Shown: positions 7,667 through 14,421, counted from the stretch's first letter. The stretch: 15,370 nucleotides of DNA from Deltaproteobacteria bacterium (GCA_009668925.1 SBEK01000094.1:1-15370); one strand, 5' to 3'. Notes: generated by a model not told the origin, from the sequence alone. Made by a program: numbers and translations.

Positions 7667-8458
7667 TCAGCTCTCCAGTTGGCGGCTGAATTCCTCGGGC
7701 ATGGGAAACCACGTGGCCAGGGTGCGGCCGACGATTTGTCCTTCCGCATTGAACAGGGCTGTTCCCGCGTATAATTTCCTTCCGTCGTTCCCAACGGGCC
7801 AGGCGGCAACAACGCACGGCTCGCCTGAGCGCAGAGGCTTTTCTATCCGGCCGATCAGCCTTCCCAACAAACCGGGCTTCGTATCGGTCAGTTCCCAGAG
7901 GGCATAGGCCCCCGGACAATCGAGGGCCGTCCAGATGAATTCGGGCCGCACATACCCGTTCGCGTCGCCGTACTCCGGCGCCGGCGTCCAGGGAGCGGCC
8001 ACCATGCTTCTGCGGGCGACGCGGCCGGGATGGATCCTGAGGCCTTCCCCGCAAGGCACATCGGCGCCGCAGCAAAAACAAATGGGATGGATGCCGTGTC
8101 CGGTCACGTGGCGATAAGGCGTCGGCGTAAGCGCAATGGACGCCTCGGCAGCCCTCGCAGCTTCTTCATAACCCGGAGCATCCGGAACGGCCAAATCGAT
8201 CACGCCCGGTTTGGCCCGGATGATCACCTGATCACCGTCCGTCAGATAATAATTTCCGCCGCCGCTTTCGCGGATTTGCAGCCCCCGGTCAAGGGGAGCG
8301 GGGAGTTTGATCATCACGTCGGCCGCCCCGTCGATGTGTCCGGCAACAAGGCCGCAAACATATCCCCCGTTGGCGATGCCCGGCGGACCTTTATATTTAG
8401 CCGGAATAATAATGTTACTTACTGTTTTCAGATGTGCTGGGTTACCTTCCTGAACCAT
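7667..8458 (-). CDS. Hotdog-fold protein, probable acyl-CoA thioesterase-like
   Basis: The 263-residue product looks like two hotdog units. The first carries GPPGIANGGYVCGLVAGHI (24-42), like the GxxxGGYxAxL helix of thioesterases. The second starts at HPICFCCGADVPCGEGLRI (124-142), a cysteine-rich version of the CxxCG-x-GL entry found in PaaI-like thioesterases. It continues with FIWTALDCPGAYAL (175-188), the long central helix. I see no clear catalytic acid, so substrate binding or hydrolysis of an acyl-thioester is an inference. The ATG at 8458 has only a distant GGAAGG about 14 bases upstream, so the start is uncertain. It lies downstream of the atypical PHA synthase gene on the same strand, but a 296-base repeat-rich gap makes one transcript doubtful. 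Confidence 0.7.
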   Translation of the reverse strand: MVQEGNPAHLKTVSNIIIPAKYKGPPGIANGGYVCGLVAGHIDGAADVMIKLPAPLDRGLQIRESGGGNYYLTDGDQVIIRAKPGVIDLAVPDAPGYEEAARAAEASIALTPTPYRHVTGHGIHPICFCCGADVPCGEGLRIHPGRVARRSMVAAPWTPAPEYGDANGYVRPEFIWTALDCPGAYALWELTDTKPGLLGRLIGRIEKPLRSGEPCVVAAWPVGNDGRKLYAGTALFNAEGQIVGRTLATWFPMPEEFSRQLES

Positions 8459-8754
8459 TTAATTGTTGTATTCCTTCCATAATCATCCTGCCGGGCCTCA
8501 GGCAGAGATGTTCATTCCGTAAATGGTGAGGCATCTCTTGCTGATCATATTTTGTTTGTCAATATTTTTTTGCGCTGATTCTGCAAGGCATCGCGAGGAT
8601 CGGAGAGCGGAGCGCCCTTTGGAGGGAAATGAGAGCGAGAGCCGAAGCGTAACATAACCTGAAGGTCATAAACCGCAGACGCGTGACCTTTAGGTTCCGC
8701 GTGCCCTTCAGGGTACGGGTGACCTTTAGGTTATGAGCCTTTTTCAACAGCCTG
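8459..8754. other. Repeat-rich gap between synthase homologue and hotdog gene
   Basis: No convincing gene is seen. The right half (8653-8736) is a tandem and inverted repeat block. Immediately before it lies a purine-biased stretch (8590-8645). The minus strand directly after the synthase stop begins CAGGCTGTTGAAAAAGGC (8737-8754), the kind of sequence often seen at the ends of insertion sequences and small non-coding repeats in proteobacteria. The left part (8459-8580) is AT-rich near 8540-8570 and has a weak CTGCC/GGCAG hairpin. I could not find a well-spaced promoter for the hotdog gene. Confidence 0.55.
8653..8736. repeat. 18-base tandem palindromic repeats inside a long inverted repeat
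   Basis: Three 18-base units lie head to tail at 8683-8700, 8701-8718 and 8719-8736. Each is built on a small palindrome (ACCTTTAGGT, CCCTTCAGGG, ACCTTTAGGT). A further unit in the opposite sense, CATAACCTGAAGGTCA (8653-8668), pairs with TGACCTTTAGGTTATG (8720-8735) at 15 of 16 positions, and the odd pair is a G-U wobble if transcribed. The block could fold into a branched hairpin 19 bases downstream of the synthase stop. Confidence 0.75.
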
Positions 8755-10524
8755 CTAATCTTTGTAGAAAGCCTTGACGAGCTGCAGATATTCGGCCAGG
8801 TGCTTGCGGCTGACCACAAAAATATGCCCGATGTTTTTTTCAATTGTCCGGTTGAGCTGCCCGCCCGTGAAACGGACATTCCCTTTGTCCACCTGCCCCC
8901 ATGTCTCTGCGGCCACACAGGACCCGGCCGGCGCGATCGGATCCCTGGATCCCTTATAATCAAAAATGCTCACGCCCGCCTTCATCAGGATATTCATATT
9001 CACCGGCTGGCCGTCAAATTCGGGGTTGGCTGAGGGTAGGCAATATTTCCCTTCATAAATCTGGTTGCCGATGAATATATCTTGAATCCACTGGATGTGT
9101 GCGGCAATGGGAAATTTTGTCCCGTGCGTAAGCCAGTAAAGAAACGGCGCCGCATCCCGGATCGCTTCTTTTGACTCGGCCCGGCCGTAGAAGCCCAAAA
9201 CAACCGTATACTGGACACCGGGCTGAATTTCGTTCATCCCGGCCTCGATGATTTGCGGCGGAATGTTGACCGCACCGAAAAGTTCCTTCATCAGATCGGG
9301 ATCGTAGTCGCGGCGGATGAGTGAGCGAATCGGCGCATGTCCGCTTTCCCCGTCGTCAAACTTGACCGGCGACGCCATCAGGGCGACTTTCCTGATGTCC
9401 ATCGGTTTTCCCGCCGCCAGCAGTTCCTCGGCCCGCCTCGCCAGATACGGCATGATCAGCGTGCCGCCCATACAATAGCCCATCACATATATTTCTTTAC
9501 GCGGGTGCCGGCGGCGGATCATTTCAATGTATGCATCGTGAATGGTCTTCCCGTAGAAGTCCAATGTCAACCCGGTTTCCTCCCACCCCGGATCGCCGTG
9601 ATCGACCAGATAAATATCATACCCCTCTTTTTGCATCGCCTCCACCACGGACTTGCCGGGCGCCAGATCAAACAGCTCCGGCCGGTTGATGAGCGGCGTC
9701 ACCATGTAGAGGACCTTTCCGTTTCGCTTCACGCCTTTCAAAACAGGATAGTGGCGCAGCCGGACGCGGTGGAGCGTCGACCCGTCGACAAATTCATATG
9801 CCGAACACCCGATATTTCCGGATGTCTTTCTTTCGGAATACTCCTTGATGTCAAAGGCATTTTCACTAAACAGATTTTCGAGGCGCCGGCGGTTCTCGGC
9901 AAGATATTCCTCGAAGGAATCTGCGGGTGATCCGTCCGGATGGGTCTTGGCAAACGGCAGGCAGCCGCCTGTAAACGGCTGCTCCGTAATCACCACCAGC
10001 AGACATTTTAGCAGCTCCTTCATGGCTTTGAGGCGCGTCAGGCCAATGTTATTGTAGGCACGCTCCAACTGTGCGAATTCATCCATGTAGTTTTTCAGAT
10101 AGTCTTTGCCCTGATCCGTGGTGCAGATGCTTAGCGCTTTTTCCCGGTTGAACCGGCCGTCTTTCATGAAGAAGCCGGTCAACGTATAGAGGAGCCGTGA
10201 ATAATTCTTATAAATCCATCCGTTCACATCGGCGATGGCGTCGGGATTCCGCCCGGCGCCCACGGCTATCCGCGCACCGGCTCTGACGGGTCGCAGGACC
10301 GTATCAAGCATCGCGCTTTGCCACGCGGCGGCAATCGCCCACGGTCCGAAGAGCGTTATATCTTTGGCGACGCTGTCCAGAATACGCTGATAACCAAACA
10401 GACCTCTGACCTGCGCGCCCGCCATTTTGCTCTTCCAGGCCAGCGCCGTATTGACATGCTCCCTGTTGTCGGCGGCGGTCACGCCGATTACGTTTAAGAG
10501 TTCATCCGGCGTGACCTTCTCCAT
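8755..10524 (-). CDS. Atypical PHA synthase homologue, class I size
   Basis: At 589 residues this matches class I PhaC in length, but its sequence departs from PhaC of Ralstonia type. It would join (R)-3-hydroxyacyl-CoA units into polyester at the granule surface. The alpha/beta hydrolase core shows the lipase-like box GYCMGG with nucleophile Cys351, Asp528 in GSRDPIAP, and His567 in NIGHIFVV. IQWIQD (Trp479) corresponds to the conserved Trp region. The N-terminal 200 residues are helical and class I-like in position. Two starts are open: the ATG at 10524 with AAGGAG 5 bases upstream (chosen) and the ATG at 10548 with GAGGGG. Cys-Asp spacing (177) exceeds that of Ralstonia PhaC (161). It diverges from phaEC. 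It may be a second synthase with different monomer preference, or a depolymerase-like relative. Confidence 0.8.
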   Translation of the reverse strand: MEKVTPDELLNVIGVTAADNREHVNTALAWKSKMAGAQVRGLFGYQRILDSVAKDITLFGPWAIAAAWQSAMLDTVLRPVRAGARIAVGAGRNPDAIADVNGWIYKNYSRLLYTLTGFFMKDGRFNREKALSICTTDQGKDYLKNYMDEFAQLERAYNNIGLTRLKAMKELLKCLLVVITEQPFTGGCLPFAKTHPDGSPADSFEEYLAENRRRLENLFSENAFDIKEYSERKTSGNIGCSAYEFVDGSTLHRVRLRHYPVLKGVKRNGKVLYMVTPLINRPELFDLAPGKSVVEAMQKEGYDIYLVDHGDPGWEETGLTLDFYGKTIHDAYIEMIRRRHPRKEIYVMGYCMGGTLIMPYLARRAEELLAAGKPMDIRKVALMASPVKFDDGESGHAPIRSLIRRDYDPDLMKELFGAVNIPPQIIEAGMNEIQPGVQYTVVLGFYGRAESKEAIRDAAPFLYWLTHGTKFPIAAHIQWIQDIFIGNQIYEGKYCLPSANPEFDGQPVNMNILMKAGVSIFDYKGSRDPIAPAGSCVAAETWGQVDKGNVRFTGGQLNRTIEKNIGHIFVVSRKHLAEYLQLVKAFYKD

Positions 10525-10529
10525 GGTGA

Positions 10530-10535
10530 CTCCTT
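10530..10535 (-). promoter_or_regulatory. Ribosome-binding site favouring the 10524 start
   Basis: AAGGAG on the minus strand, 5 bases from the ATG at 10524. A weaker GAGGGG stands before the in-frame ATG at 10548, so a protein 8 residues longer is possible. Confidence 0.6.
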
Positions 10536-10644
10536 GCCCTCTCGCCATATCTCGTTCCCCTCGAAGCCTCGCGCCGCACATGCAGATTTCATCGTCCGCG
10601 GCAATTCTCCCCGCGGAATCATTGCCGCCTCTTTGTTCAATAAG

Positions 10645-10659
10645 TGATACTCATTGACA
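10645..10659. promoter_or_regulatory. Candidate Fur box 1
   Basis: TGATACTCATTGACA agrees with the 7-1-7 Fur consensus (TGATAATCATTATCA) at 12 of 15 positions. Its right end coincides with TTGACA, a possible -35 element on the plus strand. Confidence 0.4.
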
Positions 10660-10697
10660 AATATTGCCCCATATACTAAAAAAAGGTGCGTCTTGAC

Positions 10698-10713
10698 GAT
10701 AATGATTATGATC
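10698..10713. promoter_or_regulatory. Candidate Fur box 2
   Basis: GATAATGATTATGATC begins with nine bases identical to the classical Fur box and contains the perfect 5-1-5 inverted repeat ATAAT-G-ATTAT. Read as hexamers, GATAAT and GATTAT both fit NATWAT. It lies 39 bases from the first candidate. Confidence 0.4.
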
Positions 10714-10842
10714 GGATCGTGGTTGACGATTCCTGCAACCTCATGCCCCGACTTCCATAAATGAGTGAATACTTTAACGCAGCCGTTTACGTTTTTACTT
10801 TAATTACTAAATTGTATTTTACAAGTGCCGCAGTTCATGAAC

Positions 10843-10848
10843 GAGGTG
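10843..10848 (+). promoter_or_regulatory. Ribosome-binding site fixing the phaE start
   Basis: GAGGTG lies 3 bases (GAGG 5 bases) before the ATG at 10852, while the in-frame GTG at 10825 and ATG at 10837 have no comparable site. Confidence 0.6.
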
Positions 10849-10851
10849 CCC

Positions 10852-11763
10852 ATGGCTTTTGAAGACAAGCAATCCCCCTTCCCGGAATCGTCGATGTTCC
10901 CGTGGATGAAAACCGCTGCCGACCTGTGGCTCAATATGGCCAAAGCCGTGCCGCCTGATTCGGACATGACCCTGAAGACGCAGGCCGCCGTGCAAAACCG
11001 CTTCACCGAGCAGCTCAAGACCAATTTGAATCTGCTTAAATCTTTTTCCCGGATGATGAGCGAACCGGAATCCGCATCCGCGGCCGCAAACTCCATGAGC
11101 GCATTGCCGGAAATCTTCCTGAAAATGGCCCAGTCCGGCTTTGACGTCGCGATGCAGATCCAGAATCATCTCATGGATAAGGCCGGGAAAATCGGCAAGC
11201 GCACTGAAGCCTATAATTTCGACAATCTGGATCAGGAAGTTTTCAAGGCCCTCTCCGATGTCTACGAAAAAGAACTGCGGCAATACCTGAAAATTCCGCC
11301 TCTGGGCCTGACCCGCTTTTATCAGGAGCGGTTCAATGAAATGCTCGACAAACACAATTTGTTTGAAACAACACTGGCTGAATTCCTCTCCATTCTTTAC
11401 CTGCCGATGGAGAAGTCCTTCAAAGTGCTTCAGGAAAAAATGCAGCGGATGGCGGAGGAAGGCCACCTGCCCGGTGAAGCCAAAGAAAGTTATGGCATGT
11501 GGCTGAAGATCCTGGAAGGCCATTATATGAATCTGTTCAAGTCCAAGGAATACACGGACGCCCTGCACCGCACGCTCAACAAACTGGAGGATTTTCTGAT
11601 CGCCAAAAATGAAGCCCTGCGCGATTTTCTCCAGGTGCTGCCTGTTGTCACGAACAAGGACATGGACGACCTGTACCGGGAATTCCATCTGCTCAAAAAA
11701 CGGGTGAAAGAACTGGAAAAACAGCTTGGGATTTCACAAAACAGGCTGACCGCCGTCAAGTAA
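10852..11763 (+). CDS. Class III PHA synthase subunit PhaE
   Basis: The 303-residue protein is the non-catalytic partner that forms the active complex with PhaC of class III. Family features are an N-terminal MFPWMKTAADLWLNMAK, a long mostly helical body with LPEIFLKMAQSGFDVAMQIQ (about 84-103) and KIPPLGLTRFYQERFNEM, and a C-terminal coiled coil (DDLYREFHLLKKRVKELEKQL). The length is somewhat below the 357 residues of Allochromatium PhaE. I chose the ATG at 10852 because GAGGTG (10843-10848) precedes it; GTG at 10825 and ATG at 10837 are in frame but lack a ribosome site. phaC follows after 61 bases, so both are likely cotranscribed from the divergent control region. Confidence 0.9.
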   Translation: MAFEDKQSPFPESSMFPWMKTAADLWLNMAKAVPPDSDMTLKTQAAVQNRFTEQLKTNLNLLKSFSRMMSEPESASAAANSMSALPEIFLKMAQSGFDVAMQIQNHLMDKAGKIGKRTEAYNFDNLDQEVFKALSDVYEKELRQYLKIPPLGLTRFYQERFNEMLDKHNLFETTLAEFLSILYLPMEKSFKVLQEKMQRMAEEGHLPGEAKESYGMWLKILEGHYMNLFKSKEYTDALHRTLNKLEDFLIAKNEALRDFLQVLPVVTNKDMDDLYREFHLLKKRVKELEKQLGISQNRLTAVK

Positions 11764-11824
11764 CGGCCTTGCCCGGCGGCGGATAAACGGCGGCCGAAGG
11801 GTTTCGGAAGGAAACGTCAACTTC

Positions 11825-13132
11825 ATGGACACAAGAAAAATTCCCATAGACCTGATTCTGGAGAGGCTGGCCGAAGATGCCGAGAAGGCCCAGCAGCGCG
11901 CGTCCCGTGCTTCCGATGTTCTGCTCGGCGAGCTCAACTGCCAACTCGGTTCGACGCCTTACGAAATCGTCTATGAAGAAGACCGTGTCCGGGTCAAGCA
12001 TTATTTCCGCAATGAAGATGCACAGTCCCCGTTAAAAGCCCCTCTGCTGGTGGTTTACGCGCTGATCAACCGCGAGACCATGCTCGACTTGCAGCCCGAC
12101 CGCAGCGTTGTCAAGACTTTTCTTGCGGAAGGCATTGATCTGTACATGGTGGACTGGGGCTATCCCACGCGCAAGGATCGATTTCTGACCATTGATGATC
12201 ACGTGAACGGCTACATGGACAACATCGTCGATTTCATCCGCCAAAAGCACAATGTGCCGAAAATAAACCTGATGGGCATTTGCATGGGCGGCACCTTTTC
12301 CGTCATGTATGCGGCGCTGCATCCGGAAAAAATCAAGAATCTCATTACGACCGTCACGCCTTCCCATTTCGACACGGACAAGGGCCTTCTGCATGTCTGG
12401 ATGAGGGATGTCGACGTCGACCGGATGATCGGCACGTTCGGCAACATCCCGGGCGACCTGATGAATTTCGGTTTTCTTCTGCTCAACCCCGCGCGCCTGA
12501 TGATCGACAAATACGTAGGCTTCATGGAAAACATGGACAACAAGGACTTTGTGGAAAACTTCGTGCGCATGGAGCGCTGGATCTTCGACAGCCCCGACGT
12601 TCCGGGGGAAACGTTCCGGCAGTTTGTCGATGACTGCTATAAAAACAATCTGCTGATTCAAAGCAAAATGCACCTGAACGGTAAACGGGTGGACTTGAAG
12701 AAGCTGACCATGCCGCTTTTGAATTTCTTCGGAGAGTATGACCATCTCGTCCCCCCGGAAGCCTGCAACCGGTTGACGAAGGCCGTGGGGAGCCGCGACA
12801 CGGAGGATGTCTGTCTGGAAACCGGCCATATCGGCATTTATGTCAGTTCAAAGTTTCAGCGGCAATTCGCTCCCAAGATCGCCCGGTGGCTCAAAGACCG
12901 GGACCACGAGGAAACGGCCGCACCTGCGGCGACGCCGCGGCCGGTGTCCGCCAAAAAGGAACAGAAGCTCAAAGATAAGGCCAAGCCCCGAAAATCAGCG
13001 CTTAAGAAAGAAAGTGCCGCCAAACCGGCGCGAACGAAAAGTAAGGCGCCCCGGACACGGAAACCCGGCCATCGGGCGCCTTCCGACAAAAAGAAGCTGT
13101 CGCTGATCCAGAGAATTGCCGATGCCATCTAG
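11825..13132 (+). CDS. Class III PHA synthase catalytic subunit PhaC with basic C-terminal tail
   Basis: Residues 1-358 match class III PhaC. The box GICMGG holds nucleophile Cys153; Asp306 lies in GEYDHLVPP and His335 in TGHIGIYVSSK. Each is four residues after Cys149, Asp302 and His331 of Allochromatium vinosum PhaC, so spacing is identical. The enzyme polymerises (R)-3-hydroxyacyl-CoA with PhaE. Unlike the usual 355-residue proteins, it continues for about 76 residues (360-435) rich in Ala, Lys, Pro and Arg, with 21 Lys/Arg among residues 376-424, then an amphipathic end (LSLIQRIADAI). Such tails occur in PhaF-like phasins, where they bind DNA. The ATG follows GGAAGGA at a rather long 12 bases. 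The GAF gene starts 18 bases downstream. Confidence 0.93.
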   Translation: MDTRKIPIDLILERLAEDAEKAQQRASRASDVLLGELNCQLGSTPYEIVYEEDRVRVKHYFRNEDAQSPLKAPLLVVYALINRETMLDLQPDRSVVKTFLAEGIDLYMVDWGYPTRKDRFLTIDDHVNGYMDNIVDFIRQKHNVPKINLMGICMGGTFSVMYAALHPEKIKNLITTVTPSHFDTDKGLLHVWMRDVDVDRMIGTFGNIPGDLMNFGFLLLNPARLMIDKYVGFMENMDNKDFVENFVRMERWIFDSPDVPGETFRQFVDDCYKNNLLIQSKMHLNGKRVDLKKLTMPLLNFFGEYDHLVPPEACNRLTKAVGSRDTEDVCLETGHIGIYVSSKFQRQFAPKIARWLKDRDHEETAAPAATPRPVSAKKEQKLKDKAKPRKSALKKESAAKPARTKSKAPRTRKPGHRAPSDKKKLSLIQRIADAI

Positions 13133-13150
13133 ACGGAGGAAAAGGAAAAT

Positions 13151-14206
13151 ATGCCGACTGAAGAAAGTTATTTCAAAGCCCTGAGTGTCCTGGGCAGAGA
13201 TTTGTCCACGACGGACGACCCGGCCAAAATGGGCCACCTGATCGCCTCCACGGCGGTCAAGACCCTGAAAGCCAAGGCGGCCGTCATCTTTCTGATGGAT
13301 GAGAACGAAGAAAACGCGATCAGCAATACGGCAATCGTCCAGGTCGGCCTGTCCGAAAAATATATCCACGCCGGTCCCGCGCACGCGGTAAAAATCAGTC
13401 CCCAGTTGATGAAAGACGGTTACATGTACTTTCGGGACGCAACAACCGACAAGCGGCTGATGAACCGGGAGGCCAAAAAGGCGGAAGGCATCGGTTCCAT
13501 CCTGTCCGTACCGATCGTGGACCGCGGCAGGATGCTCGGCCTTTTGAGTCTTTACACCAGGGATATCCGCAAATTCACCAAAAATGAAATTGATTTCCTG
13601 TTCATCCTGGCCGAGCGCGGCGGCGCGGAAATTGCCAACACCCTGCTGGTCCGGAGGCTGCGCCAGCAGTCCGCGATCTTCCTGAAGCTTGCCGCCAGCA
13701 TATCCGGAAGCCTCGACGTCAAGGCCATTTTGCAGGCGATGACGGAAGATCTGGTCAAATCGCTCAGTCTCAAAGCGGCGGCGGTCCAGCTGCTCGATGA
13801 GGACAAACGGACCCTGAAGCGCGTGGCGTGTTTCGGTTTGAGCGAAAAATACCTGAACAAAGGCCCCATCGTGGCGGACAAGAATATGGCCCAAGCCCTG
13901 AAGGGCAAGACCATATACATCAAAAACGTCCTTGCGGACACCGGCATTCAGTATAAAAAGGAAAAGGAAAAGGAAGGCATTGTCTCCATGCTGTATGTGC
14001 CGATCAAATCCCAGGACGACATCATCGGCGTTCTGATTGTTTACAGCGGGAGGCAGCGGGAGTTTGCCGAAGACGAAATCATGCTGGTCACGGCGCTGGC
14101 CTATCAGGGGGGACTGGCCATCGCGAACGCCTGCCTGTATCTGGTCATGCAGGACGACATCAAGGATTTGAAGGAGAATATTTGGAGTCACAAGTGCTGG
14201 TTCTGA
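13151..14206 (+). CDS. Tandem GAF-domain protein
   Basis: The 351-residue cytoplasmic protein consists of two GAF domains, roughly residues 15-165 and 175-335. Each shows the pattern of an amphipathic helix, central strands (AAVIFLMDE; AAVQLLDED), and a closing SVPIVDRGRMLGLLSLY or YVPIKSQDDIIGVLIVY. The repeated phrase GLSEKYxxxGP occurs in both halves (residues about 66-75 and 234-243), which points to duplication. No histidine kinase, GGDEF, HD or DNA-binding domain follows, so output would have to be by protein contact. GAF domains bind small ligands or cyclic nucleotides, but the ligand is not evident. GGAGG lies 10 bases before the ATG, and the stop of phaC is only 18 bases upstream, so it is almost surely in the phaEC operon. 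A run of AAAAGG units near 13955-13977 encodes KKEKEKE. Confidence 0.85.
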   Translation: MPTEESYFKALSVLGRDLSTTDDPAKMGHLIASTAVKTLKAKAAVIFLMDENEENAISNTAIVQVGLSEKYIHAGPAHAVKISPQLMKDGYMYFRDATTDKRLMNREAKKAEGIGSILSVPIVDRGRMLGLLSLYTRDIRKFTKNEIDFLFILAERGGAEIANTLLVRRLRQQSAIFLKLAASISGSLDVKAILQAMTEDLVKSLSLKAAAVQLLDEDKRTLKRVACFGLSEKYLNKGPIVADKNMAQALKGKTIYIKNVLADTGIQYKKEKEKEGIVSMLYVPIKSQDDIIGVLIVYSGRQREFAEDEIMLVTALAYQGGLAIANACLYLVMQDDIKDLKENIWSHKCWF

Positions 14207-14335
14207 TTGTGGGCCGCCTTCTTCGGCTAACTTTGTTGGCGCAGCCTGCCCCGGCGCAGGCCGGGGTCGTCGGTATCCTCAGCGTATGTCAGGATACGCT
14301 TCGTCACCTCCTCCTAGCCGCCTCGATATCATCTT
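14207..14335. other. Hairpin-rich intergenic element
   Basis: Directly after the GAF gene lies a GC-rich block unlike the AT-rich DNA that follows. It contains CCCCGGC-GCAG-GCCGGGG (14249-14266), a perfect 7-bp stem with a 4-base loop. Next come two overlapping and mutually exclusive stems, GTATCCT/AGGATAC (14273-14279 with 14291-14297) and AGCGTA/TACGCT (14281-14286 with 14295-14300). TCACCTCCT (14304-14312) then follows, identical to the 3' tail of 16S rRNA. No T-run follows, so it is not a plain terminator. It could be a dispersed repeat or structured RNA. Confidence 0.5.
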
Positions 14336-14354
14336 TAATTTAGAGAAATGGGAA

Positions 14355-14389
14355 TTGAATTATGCATAACCCTTTTCTATTTTTATAAT
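14355..14389 (+). promoter_or_regulatory. Candidate promoter of the PhaJ-like gene
   Basis: TTGAAT (14355-14360) and TATTTT (14378-14383) are 17 bases apart, each 4/6 to consensus. A perfect TATAAT follows at 14384-14389 but lacks a well-spaced -35. A 10-base palindrome TTATGCATAA (14360-14369) overlaps the spacer and could be an operator. Confidence 0.4.
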
Positions 14390-14421
14390 CAGATACAAAT
14401 TCAATAAGGAGAAGTTAATTC

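Larger units (their letters stand above)
10536..10842. promoter_or_regulatory. Divergent control region between the synthase genes
   Basis: This gene-free stretch holds regulatory-looking structure. TCCGCGG (10595-10601) and CCGCGGA (10611-10617) form a 7-bp hairpin with a 9-base loop in the leader of the minus-strand synthase gene. TGATACTCATTGACA (10645-10659) and GATAATGATTATGATC (10698-10713) resemble Fur boxes. TTGACGAT occurs twice (10693-10700, 10723-10730). For phaE, TTTACG (10786-10791) and TAAATT (10808-10813), 16 bases apart, make a weak sigma70 candidate. I could not place a convincing promoter for the minus-strand gene. Confidence 0.5.

Noticed and set aside
8653..8736. CRISPR array
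   Set aside because: The 18-base units abut directly with no spacers and are themselves palindromic; no cas genes are present.
8559..8963. 134-codon minus-strand frame containing NLKVTR-type peptide repeats
   Set aside because: The repeats are the translation of the 18-base DNA repeat block, and the frame overlaps the end of the synthase gene out of frame, so it is repeat DNA rather than a gene.
12995..14191. 398-codon open frame on the minus strand antisense to the GAF gene
   Set aside because: The plus strand encodes two clear GAF domains directly behind phaC; the antisense translation has no coherent motif.
14227..14307. 26-codon minus-strand small ORF with GTG start after AGGAGGAGG
   Set aside because: Spacing between ribosome site and GTG is only about 2 bases and the region is dominated by hairpins; kept only as part of the structured-element finding.
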